In this document: one piece after another, positions 28,601 to 40,600 of the stretch
Position numbering within the stretch: position 1 is the first letter of the stretch
Layout of the letters: each line of letters begins with the position of its first letter
Source: Bugula neritina
Lineage: Eukaryota; Bryozoa; Gymnolaemata; Cheilostomatida; Bugulidae
DNA: 64,000 bases
Assembly (NCBI GenBank): GCA_964035545.1
Contig: OZ037766.1
Span: forward strand, 9,247,722 to 9,311,721
Reading direction: 5' to 3'
The notes under the pieces: model-generated
What the model saw: the letters and a program-made list of their open reading frames with translations, nothing else
What the model was told of the DNA's origin: nothing
The model's database searches: none
Program-made: the position numbers and the translations under genes

Positions 28601-31600
28601 TGGAGCTCAACCGGTTCGGGGTCAGGGCCACTAACGCTGGCGGAACACACCTCGGAAGAGGGGGTGTCGTACTGCTGGCTGCGGGGAGCCGAAACAGGAG
28701 CTGGTGGGGGAGGGGAGTCGGATCGACTGGCCTCCTCGGTATCCTTACGCTCCTCTGTTTGGGTATCTGGCGAGGTAACTCCCATAGCTGATGCTAGTGT
28801 CTGAATAACAGTGTTTAAATTATACTTAGGGGTATCAGGATTAGAATTCAACTTGAGCTGTAACTCACGTGCTAGCTGTGTGAAATCTTCTTCTTGGTGG
28901 AATTCTCCAGGGTGATGGAGGGAATTTCCAGTCAAGATGGGGTGGTCGTCCGTACTGGGTGGGTTGTCTTCATGAGGGGGCCACTCCAGGTGCCCTACAG
29001 CATAGTCTGCCAGATACCTGGGGGGTCTTCTTGACCGCTGGCTCCTCTCAATTGGAACAGGCACCTGTGGTGTTGGTGGCTCCTGGGCTACCCTAGTAGG
29101 GGGGTCCCCGCCTTCACCCAACACGGGGGTGGGGGTGTCCTCCCCCAGGGAGGGTGGTGGTCCTAGGGCTTCCCGCTGTTCCTGTTCCCGCTCTTCTCTC
29201 TGCTGTCGCTCCAGCTGCTCTATCAAGGCGGCCTGCTCCTGGTCCGACTCTCTGGGAACCACAATTTCCACCTCTCGGGGCTGGGTGGCCCGTCCTCGAC
29301 GGTTGGGCTGGCGGTGGGGCTCCAGGAGGGGTGGAGCCTCACCCACTGCGTCTGGGCTGGCATGGTAAGGCTTCAGGCGCTGCTCGCTCTGGACCGAGAC
29401 CTGTCCAGAGCGCTCCACACGGTATGTGTGGTTGGGCAGCACCTCCACTACACAGTAGGGACCGACGAACTTGGGCTGAAGTTTAGCCGACTGTCCGCGT
29501 CGCCTACGGTAGCTCACCATCCAGACCCAGTCTCCCACTTGGTACAACGGGGGCTCTTCCGAGTCCTCTGTGCGGGTCTGCCACTGCTGGGTACGCAGTG
29601 CATCATGAGCTTTGCCCATGATGTCTATCAGACCCTCCACATATTCGTGTACCGGTGACTCGGGGGCAGGAACATGGTATGTCAGGTGTTCCGGAACCCG
29701 CGTCTCTCGGCCTAGCATCAGGAAGTTTGGGGTCTCCTGCGTGGCGGAGTGTGGTGTGCTGCGGTAAGCCCGCATGATTTGCGGCAGCACCACGTCCCAT
29801 TCTTCCTGACCTCGACCAAGGAGCAGGCTCCTGAGGGCGTCACCCAACATCCTGTTGTTCCGCTCGACGACTCCGTTCCCTTGCGGGTGATATGGGGTGG
29901 TCCGACTCTGGTTCACCCCCCATATCCGGCAGAGGTCTCCCATGAGCTGGGACTGGAACTGGGCACCCTGGTCCGTATGTATCTGCTCGGGTAAACCGAG
30001 GTAACAGAACACATGTTGGTCCAGGGTCCGGGCCACCGTGGGGGCTGTTGCGTCTGGAATAGCCAGAGCATCTGCCCACCGGGTAAAGTGGTCCGTGAGC
30101 ACCAGTATCCAGGTGTTCCCTCTGGCGGATAACGGCATAGGCCCGACGAGGTCTACCGCCACTACTTGCCACGGTCGACCAGCGTATAGCCGGCGTCGAC
30201 CAGTGGTTTCCGTGGGGCGGCCATGCTTGCTAGCTTGGCAGACCTCGCATTGCCGTACCCGCAGTCGTACGTCCCGAGTCATTCCGGGCCAATACCAACG
30301 CAGCCGCAGACACCTGATGACCCGACTGACTCCAGAATGAGCCTGCTTATGGGTGTCCCAGATCAGTTCCCGTCGGAGGGCGCGTGGACAGACGACGCGG
30401 TCCCTCTCTTGCTGACGGTTGTCTGCTGCTAACGTTATCATCAGGAGGCCATCAGGACTGACCTTGAGGGCATCCCAGCGACGACAGAGGAGTTGGAACT
30501 CAACGTCTCCCTGCCGCTGCTGTTCCTCGCTAGGTCGTCGGCCCTCCTTCTTGGCCCGGAAAATGTCCGCTACCGCGCCGGGTAGCGTCTCCTGGAGTCG
30601 GCACAGCTCCTTGACATTCTGGTACAGAGTGGGGTTGGCGTGGAGCGCCTGGACGTCGTCTGAGTGGGTTTCGGTCCGAAGATGGCCGTGCTCCCACCGA
30701 TAGACGGCGCCCTCCCCTAACTCTGTTTCCACGTCAAGGCGAGCGGGTCCCCCGTCCCGCTTCTCAATGTGCAGGCACTGCTTACAGTCTCCTACCGGCC
30801 GGCGGCTCATGCCGTCAGCGTTCCCGTGCTTCCGGCCAGCACGGTGTTCTATCCGGTAAGAGAACTCGGCAAGAATCTCTAGCCAACGAGCCACCTGGCT
30901 CGAGGGCTCTGCACGTTTACACAGCCATATCAGTGATGCATGGTCTGTTCGCAAACGGAACGTTCTCCCATACAGATATGGCCGAAAGTGCTTGACCGCC
31001 TTGACTACTGCTAGGAGTTCCTTCCTAGTGGTGCAGTAGTTCTTCTCGGCGGCCGCGAGAGTCTTGCTGTAGTAAGCTACGACCACCTCACTTCCACCCT
31101 GAACTTGAGACAGGACAGCTCCCACGCTGTGGTCGCTGGCGTCAGTGTCCAGGATGTACTCTTGGGCTGGGTCAGGATACGCCAGAATTGGCGCCTCCAT
31201 TAGCCGCTGCTTGAGGTGGTCAAATGCCTGCTGCTCCTCCTGTGTCCACTGCCACCGGACCCCCTTTGCAGTCAGCCGATTTAACGGCTGAGCCACTCCT
31301 GCGAAGCCAGGTATGTACTGCCGGTAGTACCCTACTAGGCCCAGGAACGCGCGCAACTCAGGGAGGTCACGGGGGACAGTCCACTCCTTCACAGCCTGTA
31401 CCTTCTCCGGGTCGGTAGCGACCCCGTCACGGCCAACCACATGGCCAAGGTACGTGACTTCCGGCTGCAGGAGTGCACACTTGGAGGGCTTTAGCTTCAG
31501 TCCAGCTGCCCGGAGACGGTCAAAGACCTCCCGCAGACGACTGACATGGGTCGAGAAGTCTGGGGAGATGACAATGACGTCGTCCAGATAGATGAGGAGG

Positions 31601-34600
31601 GTCTTCCAGTGTAACCCACTGAGGACCTGCTCCATGAGCCGTTGGAAAGTTGCCGGGGCGGACGTTAATCCAAATGGCAGTACTTTCCACTTCCAGAGCC
31701 CGTCGCGGGTGATGAATGCTGCTTTATCCTGGGCATCAGGACTGAGGGGTACTTGCCAGTACCCGCTAAGCAGATCCAAAGTACTGAAGTACTTGCTACC
31801 CGCGAGGGCATCTAGAGACTCATCTATCCGTGGGAGAGGGTAGGCGTCCTGGATGGTAACACTGTTGAGTCTGCGGTAGTCCACGCAGAATCTCCAGCTA
31901 CCATCCTTCTTCTTGACCAGGACTACTGGAGAGCTCCACGCATCGTGGGCAGGCTCAATCAGATCCCGGTCGAGAAGATCCTGTACCTGTCGGCTCACCT
32001 CCTTCTCCTTCTCCGGGCCTAGACGCCGGGTAGGCTGCCTGATGGGAGTGGTGCCGGCTGCCAGGGGTATCTCGTGGGAGATGACCTTGGTCAGCCCCAT
32101 GTCTCCATCGCCACGACTGAAGACATCACTGTACTCCGCAAGTAGTTGAGCCAGTACTTGGCGTTCAGTACTACTTGTACAGTTTCCACACGCTCCATCA
32201 TATAGGTCAGCCATATGCTCTGGGACTGCTCCTCGTCTGGTGTGAGGGGGGTTCCCCTGGGTGTCGGCCACTGTCTCCAGTGCCGGACCCACATCCGCTT
32301 CCTGGATGGAGTGGTACTTCCCCACCAGCGCTCCAGCCGATAATCGGACAGGTTCCGTGAAGGGGTTGATGCACTGCACGAGGAGCTCCTGCCGACAATC
32401 TAGCCGATTCAGGCTGTTTGCTAGTCGGATCGCTCCGTGCGTTCCCTCAACCACCCCCAGGCCGGCGATCCCCTTGCAGTTGACTCTGCAGCGAAGAGTC
32501 GCCTGGGATCTCCCCGGAACCGTGCAGTCCCGCACTACCTGGACTCCGCCCACCAAGGGCCTTCCGAACTTGTCGACGCAGACAAGCTCCTTCCCAGCCA
32601 TCACCACCACTGACTTCTGGAAATCCATGTGACACTGGTGTTTCTCCAGAAACGGCATTCCCAGGATGGCGTCCTCCTTCAGCTGGCTGACTATGAACGT
32701 CTCGTGAATTGCTTGATCACGGACGCGTCCAGGTAGTGAAATGACGCCGTAGAAAGGAATGCATGATCCGTCCGCCAACGTACCATGCGCACCTTCATAC
32801 GGCTCGAGGCTCGCCCGCTCTCGTGCACCAAGAGTGTCAAAGAGACGCCTACTCAGCAGGTTGGTAGTGCACCCAGTATCCAGTAGGAATGTGGCAGCTT
32901 TACCCGAAATCTTTCCGGGCAGGAAGTAGCTGCTTCCATACGGCTGGGTGCTCCTGGAGCGGTCAGTCTCTGGGGGAGACACAACTTGGGTCCGCACAGC
33001 GGGCCTCCTCTTCGTCTTAGAGACAACGGGGGTTTTCTGAGGTCGGGAGGGTAGCTTGGGGTACTCTTGCGAGTAAGCTGAAACCTCCTCCACAACCTCC
33101 TCGGGCAACCCCGCGAACCGGTTCTGGAGTGGCCAGGCCGGAGGATCGGGCAGACCTTGCGGTCTCCGAGATCTCCGAGGTGCCTGCCATCCTGCTTCTT
33201 CTAGCTGCATCCGGGTCTCGAGTGACACGGCCGGAGGATCGGGTAGACCTTGCGGTCTCCGAGGTCTCCGTGGCCTCTGCCACTCGGTATCGGCAGACCC
33301 TGTGGAGGTCTCTTCTTCTCCTCTTCGAGTCCTATCCCGGATGGGATTGGCGTGAGGCCCACGGTTGGCGGAAGTTACCGTGAGCCTTGGGTGTTTAAAG
33401 GCCCTTGGCCTCTAGGGCAGTGCCTCCTCACGTGCCCTTGCGCCCCGCACCCCCAACAGGTTAGCAGAGATGGGCGGACAGGGTTGTCCCGTGAACGGGG
33501 AGCCCGCCTATCCGCCTGTTCGTTCTGCAACTTCGTCACCGTAGCCTGCAGGCCTTTCATCATGTCCATTAACATGGTGAGCTGCGTCTGCTCGGGTGAT
33601 TTAGTTGCAGCTGCTGCTACCTGTGGAGTTGGAAGTGGGGTGGTCTCCTCATGCTCCTCGACCACTTGGCGGGCTGTATAGCTCGGTCGCCTAGGCTCTT
33701 CCACCTGGAAGTAAGCCTTCCCCATTTCCAGCGCTTCCTCTATACTGTTGACCTTGGCGGCCAGCCAGTGTCGCTGCAGGTCCGGGTGATTCACGCTCCG
33801 GAAGAACGCGTTATAAACGAGGCGCTTTCGGTCGTCGCCAGTGGCATGACCGAAAGCAGCCTGAGCCAGGCGCTCTACCTCGTTAGCGTGATCTTCCAGA
33901 GGAGTCTTCCGGTCTCTCCTCATTATCTGCAAACGATCAGCTGCTTCTTCGGCTGATAGGCCGAACCGGGCTCTGAGAGCCCGCATGATGTGCTCTTCAT
34001 CAGGCCCAAGAGCAAAGCTCTTGGCCCGGCCTGTCAGACAGGCCCGGAGTTGGAGGATGCGCACCCGTACTGGCCATTCAGCGATGGTGGCCACATCCTG
34101 GAACTCCCTGATAAATTGCTCTACGTCTCCTTCTCCTCCGAAATTCGGGGGCTGGAGGCGATACCTGTCACCAGGTGATGCCTGTCCTTGACCCCGCAAT
34201 CCCTGGAGGGCTGTGACCAGCGCCTCAACCGTGAGGGCTGGTGGTGTTGCTGCCTCAGGGGCTGAGTCCCCTGGGGCCATTGCGCGCCGCTCGGCAACTA
34301 GTTATTCGAAAATCCCACCGCTGCCACCAATGTAGTAAACTGTGGGTTCTGAATGCAACTAGTGCCTACATGCTCTAGAAAGAATAAGCCAAGTATTTGA
34401 GTACAAATGAGGATAACCTTTATTGTATCAGATACAGCTCATGTGGTCCTACTACCAGCGAGCTCCAGTAGTAGTCTGAAGCTACACTGGAAACTCGCCT
34501 GCTTTTATACACAAGAATTCACATCTAGAATGTTCCAACAGACAAAAGAAAGTTAAGCTTGACAGTAACAAAAGAAAAATAGACAAAGGAGAATGAATAA

Positions 34601-37600
34601 TTCAATAGGCCAAGAATTTAGCTATAATAACAACCTATTGAAGGCATTCATAAAAGCTACACAAATTTCCAGTATCAGTATTAATGCAAAACGATGAAAT
34701 AGCAAAAGGGAAAATAACTCTGGAAATGCGTATTTAATGAAAATTACATTATACTGAAAGCTTAATCACAATAATAAGGCATTAGAAAGCTAGTGCAACT
34801 TAGCTACAATTACAGCATTCAAAATATACGCAACAGTAATTATAATACTGACACACGCAGTTACTTGAGAACAGTAGAGGATGAGAATCTATCACAATAG
34901 CACTCGATTAACAAAAAATATTTTGAAGTTACATGCATAATTGTCATTATTTCTTTTGTATTTTCCATAAACGTAATATTTTTTCAAAAACATGAATTTC
35001 CTCTATATAAATACATTTGAATTTATAGCAAACTAAAAAGCCATATATGGGAGTGCCATATCTGAAGTTCAAACGTGTTATGGTAGACCTGTTGGTTAAC
35101 GAAGACTTGAAATCAAATGTTAATAAAGATGAACAACCAACCAACAACCTAACATCCTCTTTCTCTCATCCACTAACTACCAACAAACCCATCTCTACAC
35201 ATCATCTCGTCAGTCTCAACTTCTCACTAACTTCTTACATCAATGTTGCATGCAATTATAACTACTTGTTTCAAGTTTTAGACTTTAAATTTTATAGTTT
35301 ATTTCTTACCATTTACTTGTAATATATCTGTATGGTTGCATGCTGTTATAGATCACTGGCCATCGGGGTTACTGCTACAAATTGATAAAATTACAATCAC
35401 TGCGTTTCCATTGCTTCGAATGGATCCATATGGAGGGATTTGTGGTTGTGAATTCATTTAATGCAACTGCTCCCAATCATCGATTGAGAAATCCGTTCGA
35501 ATAATCCGAAGCAATAGAAATGTAGTGTATATGTCTGGAAACCGTAATTTTGAGTTTCATATGTCGGCTGCTGTTTCAGGCAAATTTAGGCAGTAAAATT
35601 GATGAAATTAGTTGAGATATATTCTGTTCTGTTGACAGCCTCCGCCAGCTACACCTAACGTGATTTCTGTTGACCACAAGGCAGTTCAACATCGCTTTCC
35701 AATCCAACATGGCCACACTAAAGACTCCACCAATGAGTATATGGCATTCAGACAGCATTACTGTTTGTCCTGGGGGCCAGTCATAACTACCTTACAGCGC
35801 CTGGAGAGAGTACTGCAAGATTACGCTGTGCCTATAGCCTTTGTAAATGGGGACAAGCTGGCAGATCTAGCGTTAGAGTTCGATATGGAAATACAACCAA
35901 ACATCGATGAACTTTTGACGACCTTGGTGAATCATGAAGATGTAAAGGCTTTGATTAAAACTCCCGTAAGCTGCATAAGATTGTTTAATTGATGTGATTT
36001 TTCTTTAAATATTAAGTTCGCAGCTCATTAGGATTTTGACTTATACAGATAGTGAATTATAGAATTTGTGATGGCATAAAACATTATCTTAATGCTAGCA
36101 CAGCAAACACTGTTGATTTAAACTGTAATGCAATGTTGGTTACCAACAACTTATAAAGGTTTGTCTTTGCTGTAGTCAGTCACATGTTAAAAATATTCAA
36201 CTGCATTTGTATTCCAGGGTCAGAGATATAAAGGTCGAAATGGTGAGCATTCGGCTGCAACCCGTATACAATCCCAGTACCGAATGTATAAGCAGAGAAA
36301 AGCGTATTTAGAGTATCGCCACAGGAAGTGGGCTGCTGGGGTCATAGCTTTGACGTGGGTGATGAATGTCAAAATGGCTACCATGAAACGGCAACTCAAA
36401 GTCACTAGAAAAAGAGAAGTTGATCATTTCAAGGAGAGAGCTCAGGTAGTGTTTTCTACTATGAGTTGGCGTTTATCATGCAGCAACAGCTACAGTGTAG
36501 TCATTAAACTTGAAAATACTACAACTACTTGGTATGCTGCTTTTTACTGTCATTTTATAAGCATTATGTAGTAAAGAACAATAATAGCTATGATAAAACG
36601 TTGGTTATCAAATTGGACACATTTATTTTATCTTAAATTGATGCATCCTTTATAAATGCTAAATTCATTTTCAGTTTTTAGAAACTAATTAATTTTCTTA
36701 GAAGTAGGCAACTGCCAAATCTTCTGTTTTTAAAGAGTTTTAGTTTAACATAACCATAATCAAATGTTTAAATGCTTAGAGACTTTCATTATTAAAAATT
36801 ATAGATTTCTGTTTGGATAATTATTGAGTCTTTTTTAGTTTTTTGCATGTTTATTGTAACCGTTTAAAATAAACACACTTTCAATAATGTTTATTTAGAT
36901 GCTATCACTATCTTGGCACCGTATAAAAAGAAGCAGACGTGTTATTATTCACGTACCTTCACTGGGCTATGCACAGAGAGTGAGAGATACTATCAAAGAG
37001 TTTGGCACTTTACAGAACTCACAAATGGCACGGCTGTGTGACATCAGAGGTACGTGATACAGATTCTATTGAACGAAAATGTCTACAGATTTATTGATCC
37101 TCACTTCTGTACTGTTCTCTACGTTTAGTTCATAACTCTCATGTTTCAGATCCAAATGTGGACGTGATATATGTTTCGCCTGTTCCTGTCAATGACGAGT
37201 GCATGCAGTATTACGCTAAACTCATGGCACTCAAACCGGCTGTAGATTCTGGAAATGTAGAGGACCAGGCCGAAGTTGACGACAGATACAAGATCGTTGT
37301 ACCTGAAGCCATCAAGAGTTTTCCTGTAAATATCTTTACATCTGGCCACCACCTTATGTATATATTCATTCTTATGTCAAGTGAATTGCAAACTGGCCTG
37401 GCTAGTTTAGTTCTGGTTTACTTCAAGTACAACACAGCTGCAAGTATATATGATATTGTTGTAGACTCATAACATGTGTCTCAGCACTCACTTGAAGTAT
37501 AGTCCTAAGGCGTTAAAAAGGATTCGTGCTCTCATCAACGGCAGAGAGGCTTATATGGTGACAGGAATGCCCCATGAAGACGATCTCTCTGTTGCGGAAT

Positions 37601-40600
37601 TTCTCAACGTTCCGATTCTTGGCCCAGAACCAGATGTTGCTCATCTATACTCATCTAAGTCAGGCTCTAAGCGCATATTTCAAAGGTGAGCGTTGGCCGT
37701 ATAACATGCTATGCACAGCATGAAGTTGGAAATAAAGTTAGTTGCGTTTCTTACAGTTTGAATTGCTTCACAACTCATTTCATTATTGGGGAGTTTTAAA
37801 AAAAGCCACAGCAGCACACAGTTTACTCTCAACAGTTTTTGTTTCATCAAATTGGGTTTTTAACATCAATTTTAGGAATTGGTTACACAGGCTAATTTGG
37901 CCATAGAAAACAACATAATTTTCATACCACCAGTATTTACTATTTAGGTCGCAGCCTTTAACCAGAATGAAATTTTTTTCCATTCTTGTAATAATTCATT
38001 ATATTTTATGATTTTAGTGCTAACATAAAGATTCCACCCGGTGAATTTGATATTTACACTTTTCCGCAGCTGCATGATTCACTAGCACAACTAATTACTG
38101 ATAACCTGGATGTAAGAACCTGGCTATTCAAGATGGATCATGAGTTTGATGGTAGGTTGAGGAGTTTCAACAAACGTTCATCTATACTTTATTGGATAAA
38201 GAGAATTCAGTTTAGTGTCGAGGGGAGGGTGGGGTGGGTGATTAACACTTGAAATCTAAATCAAGATTTTACAACCACACTATTTCAACATTGCTAGTTG
38301 GTGTCTAGATTGATTGAGATATAATGTAGCTATTGCTGGGTTAGTAGTTTGTAAACTGTTGAAGTTCACTGATATTATAAACAATTTTTATTATATTTGA
38401 AAACAAATAAAATGTTTTATGATATATAATATATATCATAAAGCTATACATATTATGTGTAGCTTTATCGATCATAACAAATGTTGCATTGATGATTCAA
38501 ATAGTGACATTTTGCACAGATTTCAGTGTTGACAGATATTGTACAGTCTAGCTGTATACCTTCAGGTAGAGGTACAGCTTACTGCCATATTGCCGACCAC
38601 TTAAGGTGCTACATGTGGGCCAGGAAGGAGTGTGAGAGATATGGTGATAAATGGTCCAAGAAGTGGGCTCAAGAACCAGTTTTCAACAAGATACACAGCG
38701 AACTACCTCACATATTGGAGAACCACTGTGAAACGGTCCACAAGAATGTCTACAGTACATGGCAGCAATTTCTAGCAGCTTTTCTTTCTAGAGGTGAGTG
38801 GTTTGGCTGCCTGAAATTTTGTTTAAAGGTTACTTGCTGTAAAATATGTTGAGTAGTGATAATTTGAAACTAATATACGCTACTTATTTATTACTTGAAA
38901 AAATAGTATTATTGAAAATAATCCTTCAGCAATTAAGTAAAGCATCATCTTTTATATCAATTTTCATAGTAACTGATATTATTGGTGTTCTGTAGTTTTG
39001 ATTTATATATAGGCCTAATATATTCAACTTGTTAGATTGTTTTAGCACCACTTATTATATTGCTAAAATATAATTATTACTACTTACTTTTGTATGTTGT
39101 ATTAGGCGGAGTTGTAGAGGCCACTCCCCCTAGTGACTCAGTCACTTGTTTAGCAGTGAACATGCTAATAGAGCCGGATGGCCAAATAAGCATTGTGTCT
39201 TCTGGAGATCAAATACACGCTGAAAGTCCATACAGGTGATTATTTACCGTACAATATGACTTGATGAACTGCGCGATATGACTTGATGTACTGTACGATA
39301 TGACTTGATGTACTGTACGATATGACTTGATGTTCTGTACAATATAACTTGATGTACTGTACAATATGACTTGATGTACTGTACGATATGACTTGATGTA
39401 CTGTACGATATGACTTGATGTACTGTACAATATGACTTGATGTACTGTACGATATGACTTGATGTACCGTACAATATAACTTGATGTACTGTACGATATG
39501 ACTTGATGTACTGTACGATATGACTTGATGTACTCTACAACATGACTTGATGTACTGTACAACATAACTTGATGTACTGTACAATATAACTTGATGTACT
39601 CTACAACATGACTGTGCTATTAGGTGCTGGGGTCTCTCAACTCCTCAATGTTCCGTGGAGCCCGAAGATCTCAACAAATCCTGTAAACTGATAGCTAATG
39701 CTTGCAAAGCCAGAGGAATTGTGGGATACTTTGCTATTGACTTTGTCACTTATATAGACGCTAGAACGGTGAGTTTTATAAATTGCTTAATAATTTCGTC
39801 ACTTTTCAACAGGACTTTAATGCTAATTTATTGTTTCAACGTGGTAATCTAGGTTTTAAAATACAGTTGCTTAGTATCAGGTCGATAAAACTTTTATTTT
39901 TTCATATTTTAATTTTTAACTTTTTTCATTAGTTAAAATTTGCAATTTGAGTTAAAGCTGTATAACATTGATTAGGTTGAAACAAAAAATTAGCAAGTAT
40001 CTGAATAGTACGGAGTTCAAAACAGAACTGACTTACACATGATTTCATTGAATATAAATGTTACCTAGTTTGAAGTAATTGGTAACACCGACTTTGGTTA
40101 TGAAACGGGGAGTCAAACGTATTTGATAACTATAAGTTTCGAGCAGCATGTGTGGAAAGTTGTGTGTCCCTGCCTTGGTTAATTGAAAAATGTTTACTGC
40201 ATTCTTATAGGATTACTCATGACTTGCAACCCATGATTTTAGGTTAGTTAGGGATTAGTCATAAGTGAAAGAAAGATTATATGCTTACAAAATATTTAAA
40301 TAAGAATTTTCAAACTATTAGAAAAAAATTGTTGCCTCAAAATGACAAATGATAATATATCTGAGTGGGCAATACAAAGCAGGCGCTATTCAAGATTAAT
40401 ATACCAGCACGCTATTTTATTTAGGGCAATCAAGAGTGTTGGGCAGTGGACCTGAATCTCCACTATGATGACAGCATAGCCATGAACTGTTTAGTAAACT
40501 TTATGACCAACGGTGTGTTCAACGCCAATGACCATGTTTTCAACATCACACCTCCCATACAAGAGAGTAGGCGACAACGGAGAAGGCGTCATCAATCAGC

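Larger units (their letters stand above)
27548..34896 (-). mobile_element. complete Ty3/gypsy LTR retrotransposon, antisense in an IQCH intron
   Basis: A 7349-bp element bounded by two 566-bp LTRs (27548-28113 and 34331-34896) in which I saw no difference. It is flanked by the 4-bp repeat atag at 27544-27547 and 34897-34900. Read on the minus strand the order is 5' LTR (right), primer site, gag, pol, polypurine tract, 3' LTR (left). The PR-RT-RNaseH-IN order and the GPY/F motif place it in Ty3/gypsy (Metaviridae); no envelope gene is seen. Apart from the LTRs it is clearly GC-rich, unlike the AT-rich host DNA. The intron would be about 650 bp without it. All major frames are open, so it looks recently active. 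Confidence 0.96.

Noticed and set aside
28260-33700. Many + strand frames of 60-143 codons
   Set aside because: Antisense shadows of the GC-rich gag-pol region.
39209-39584. Three overlapping Tyr/Ser/His-rich frames; also considered as a CRISPR-like array
   Set aside because: A 22-bp minisatellite with no spacers, in an animal intron.
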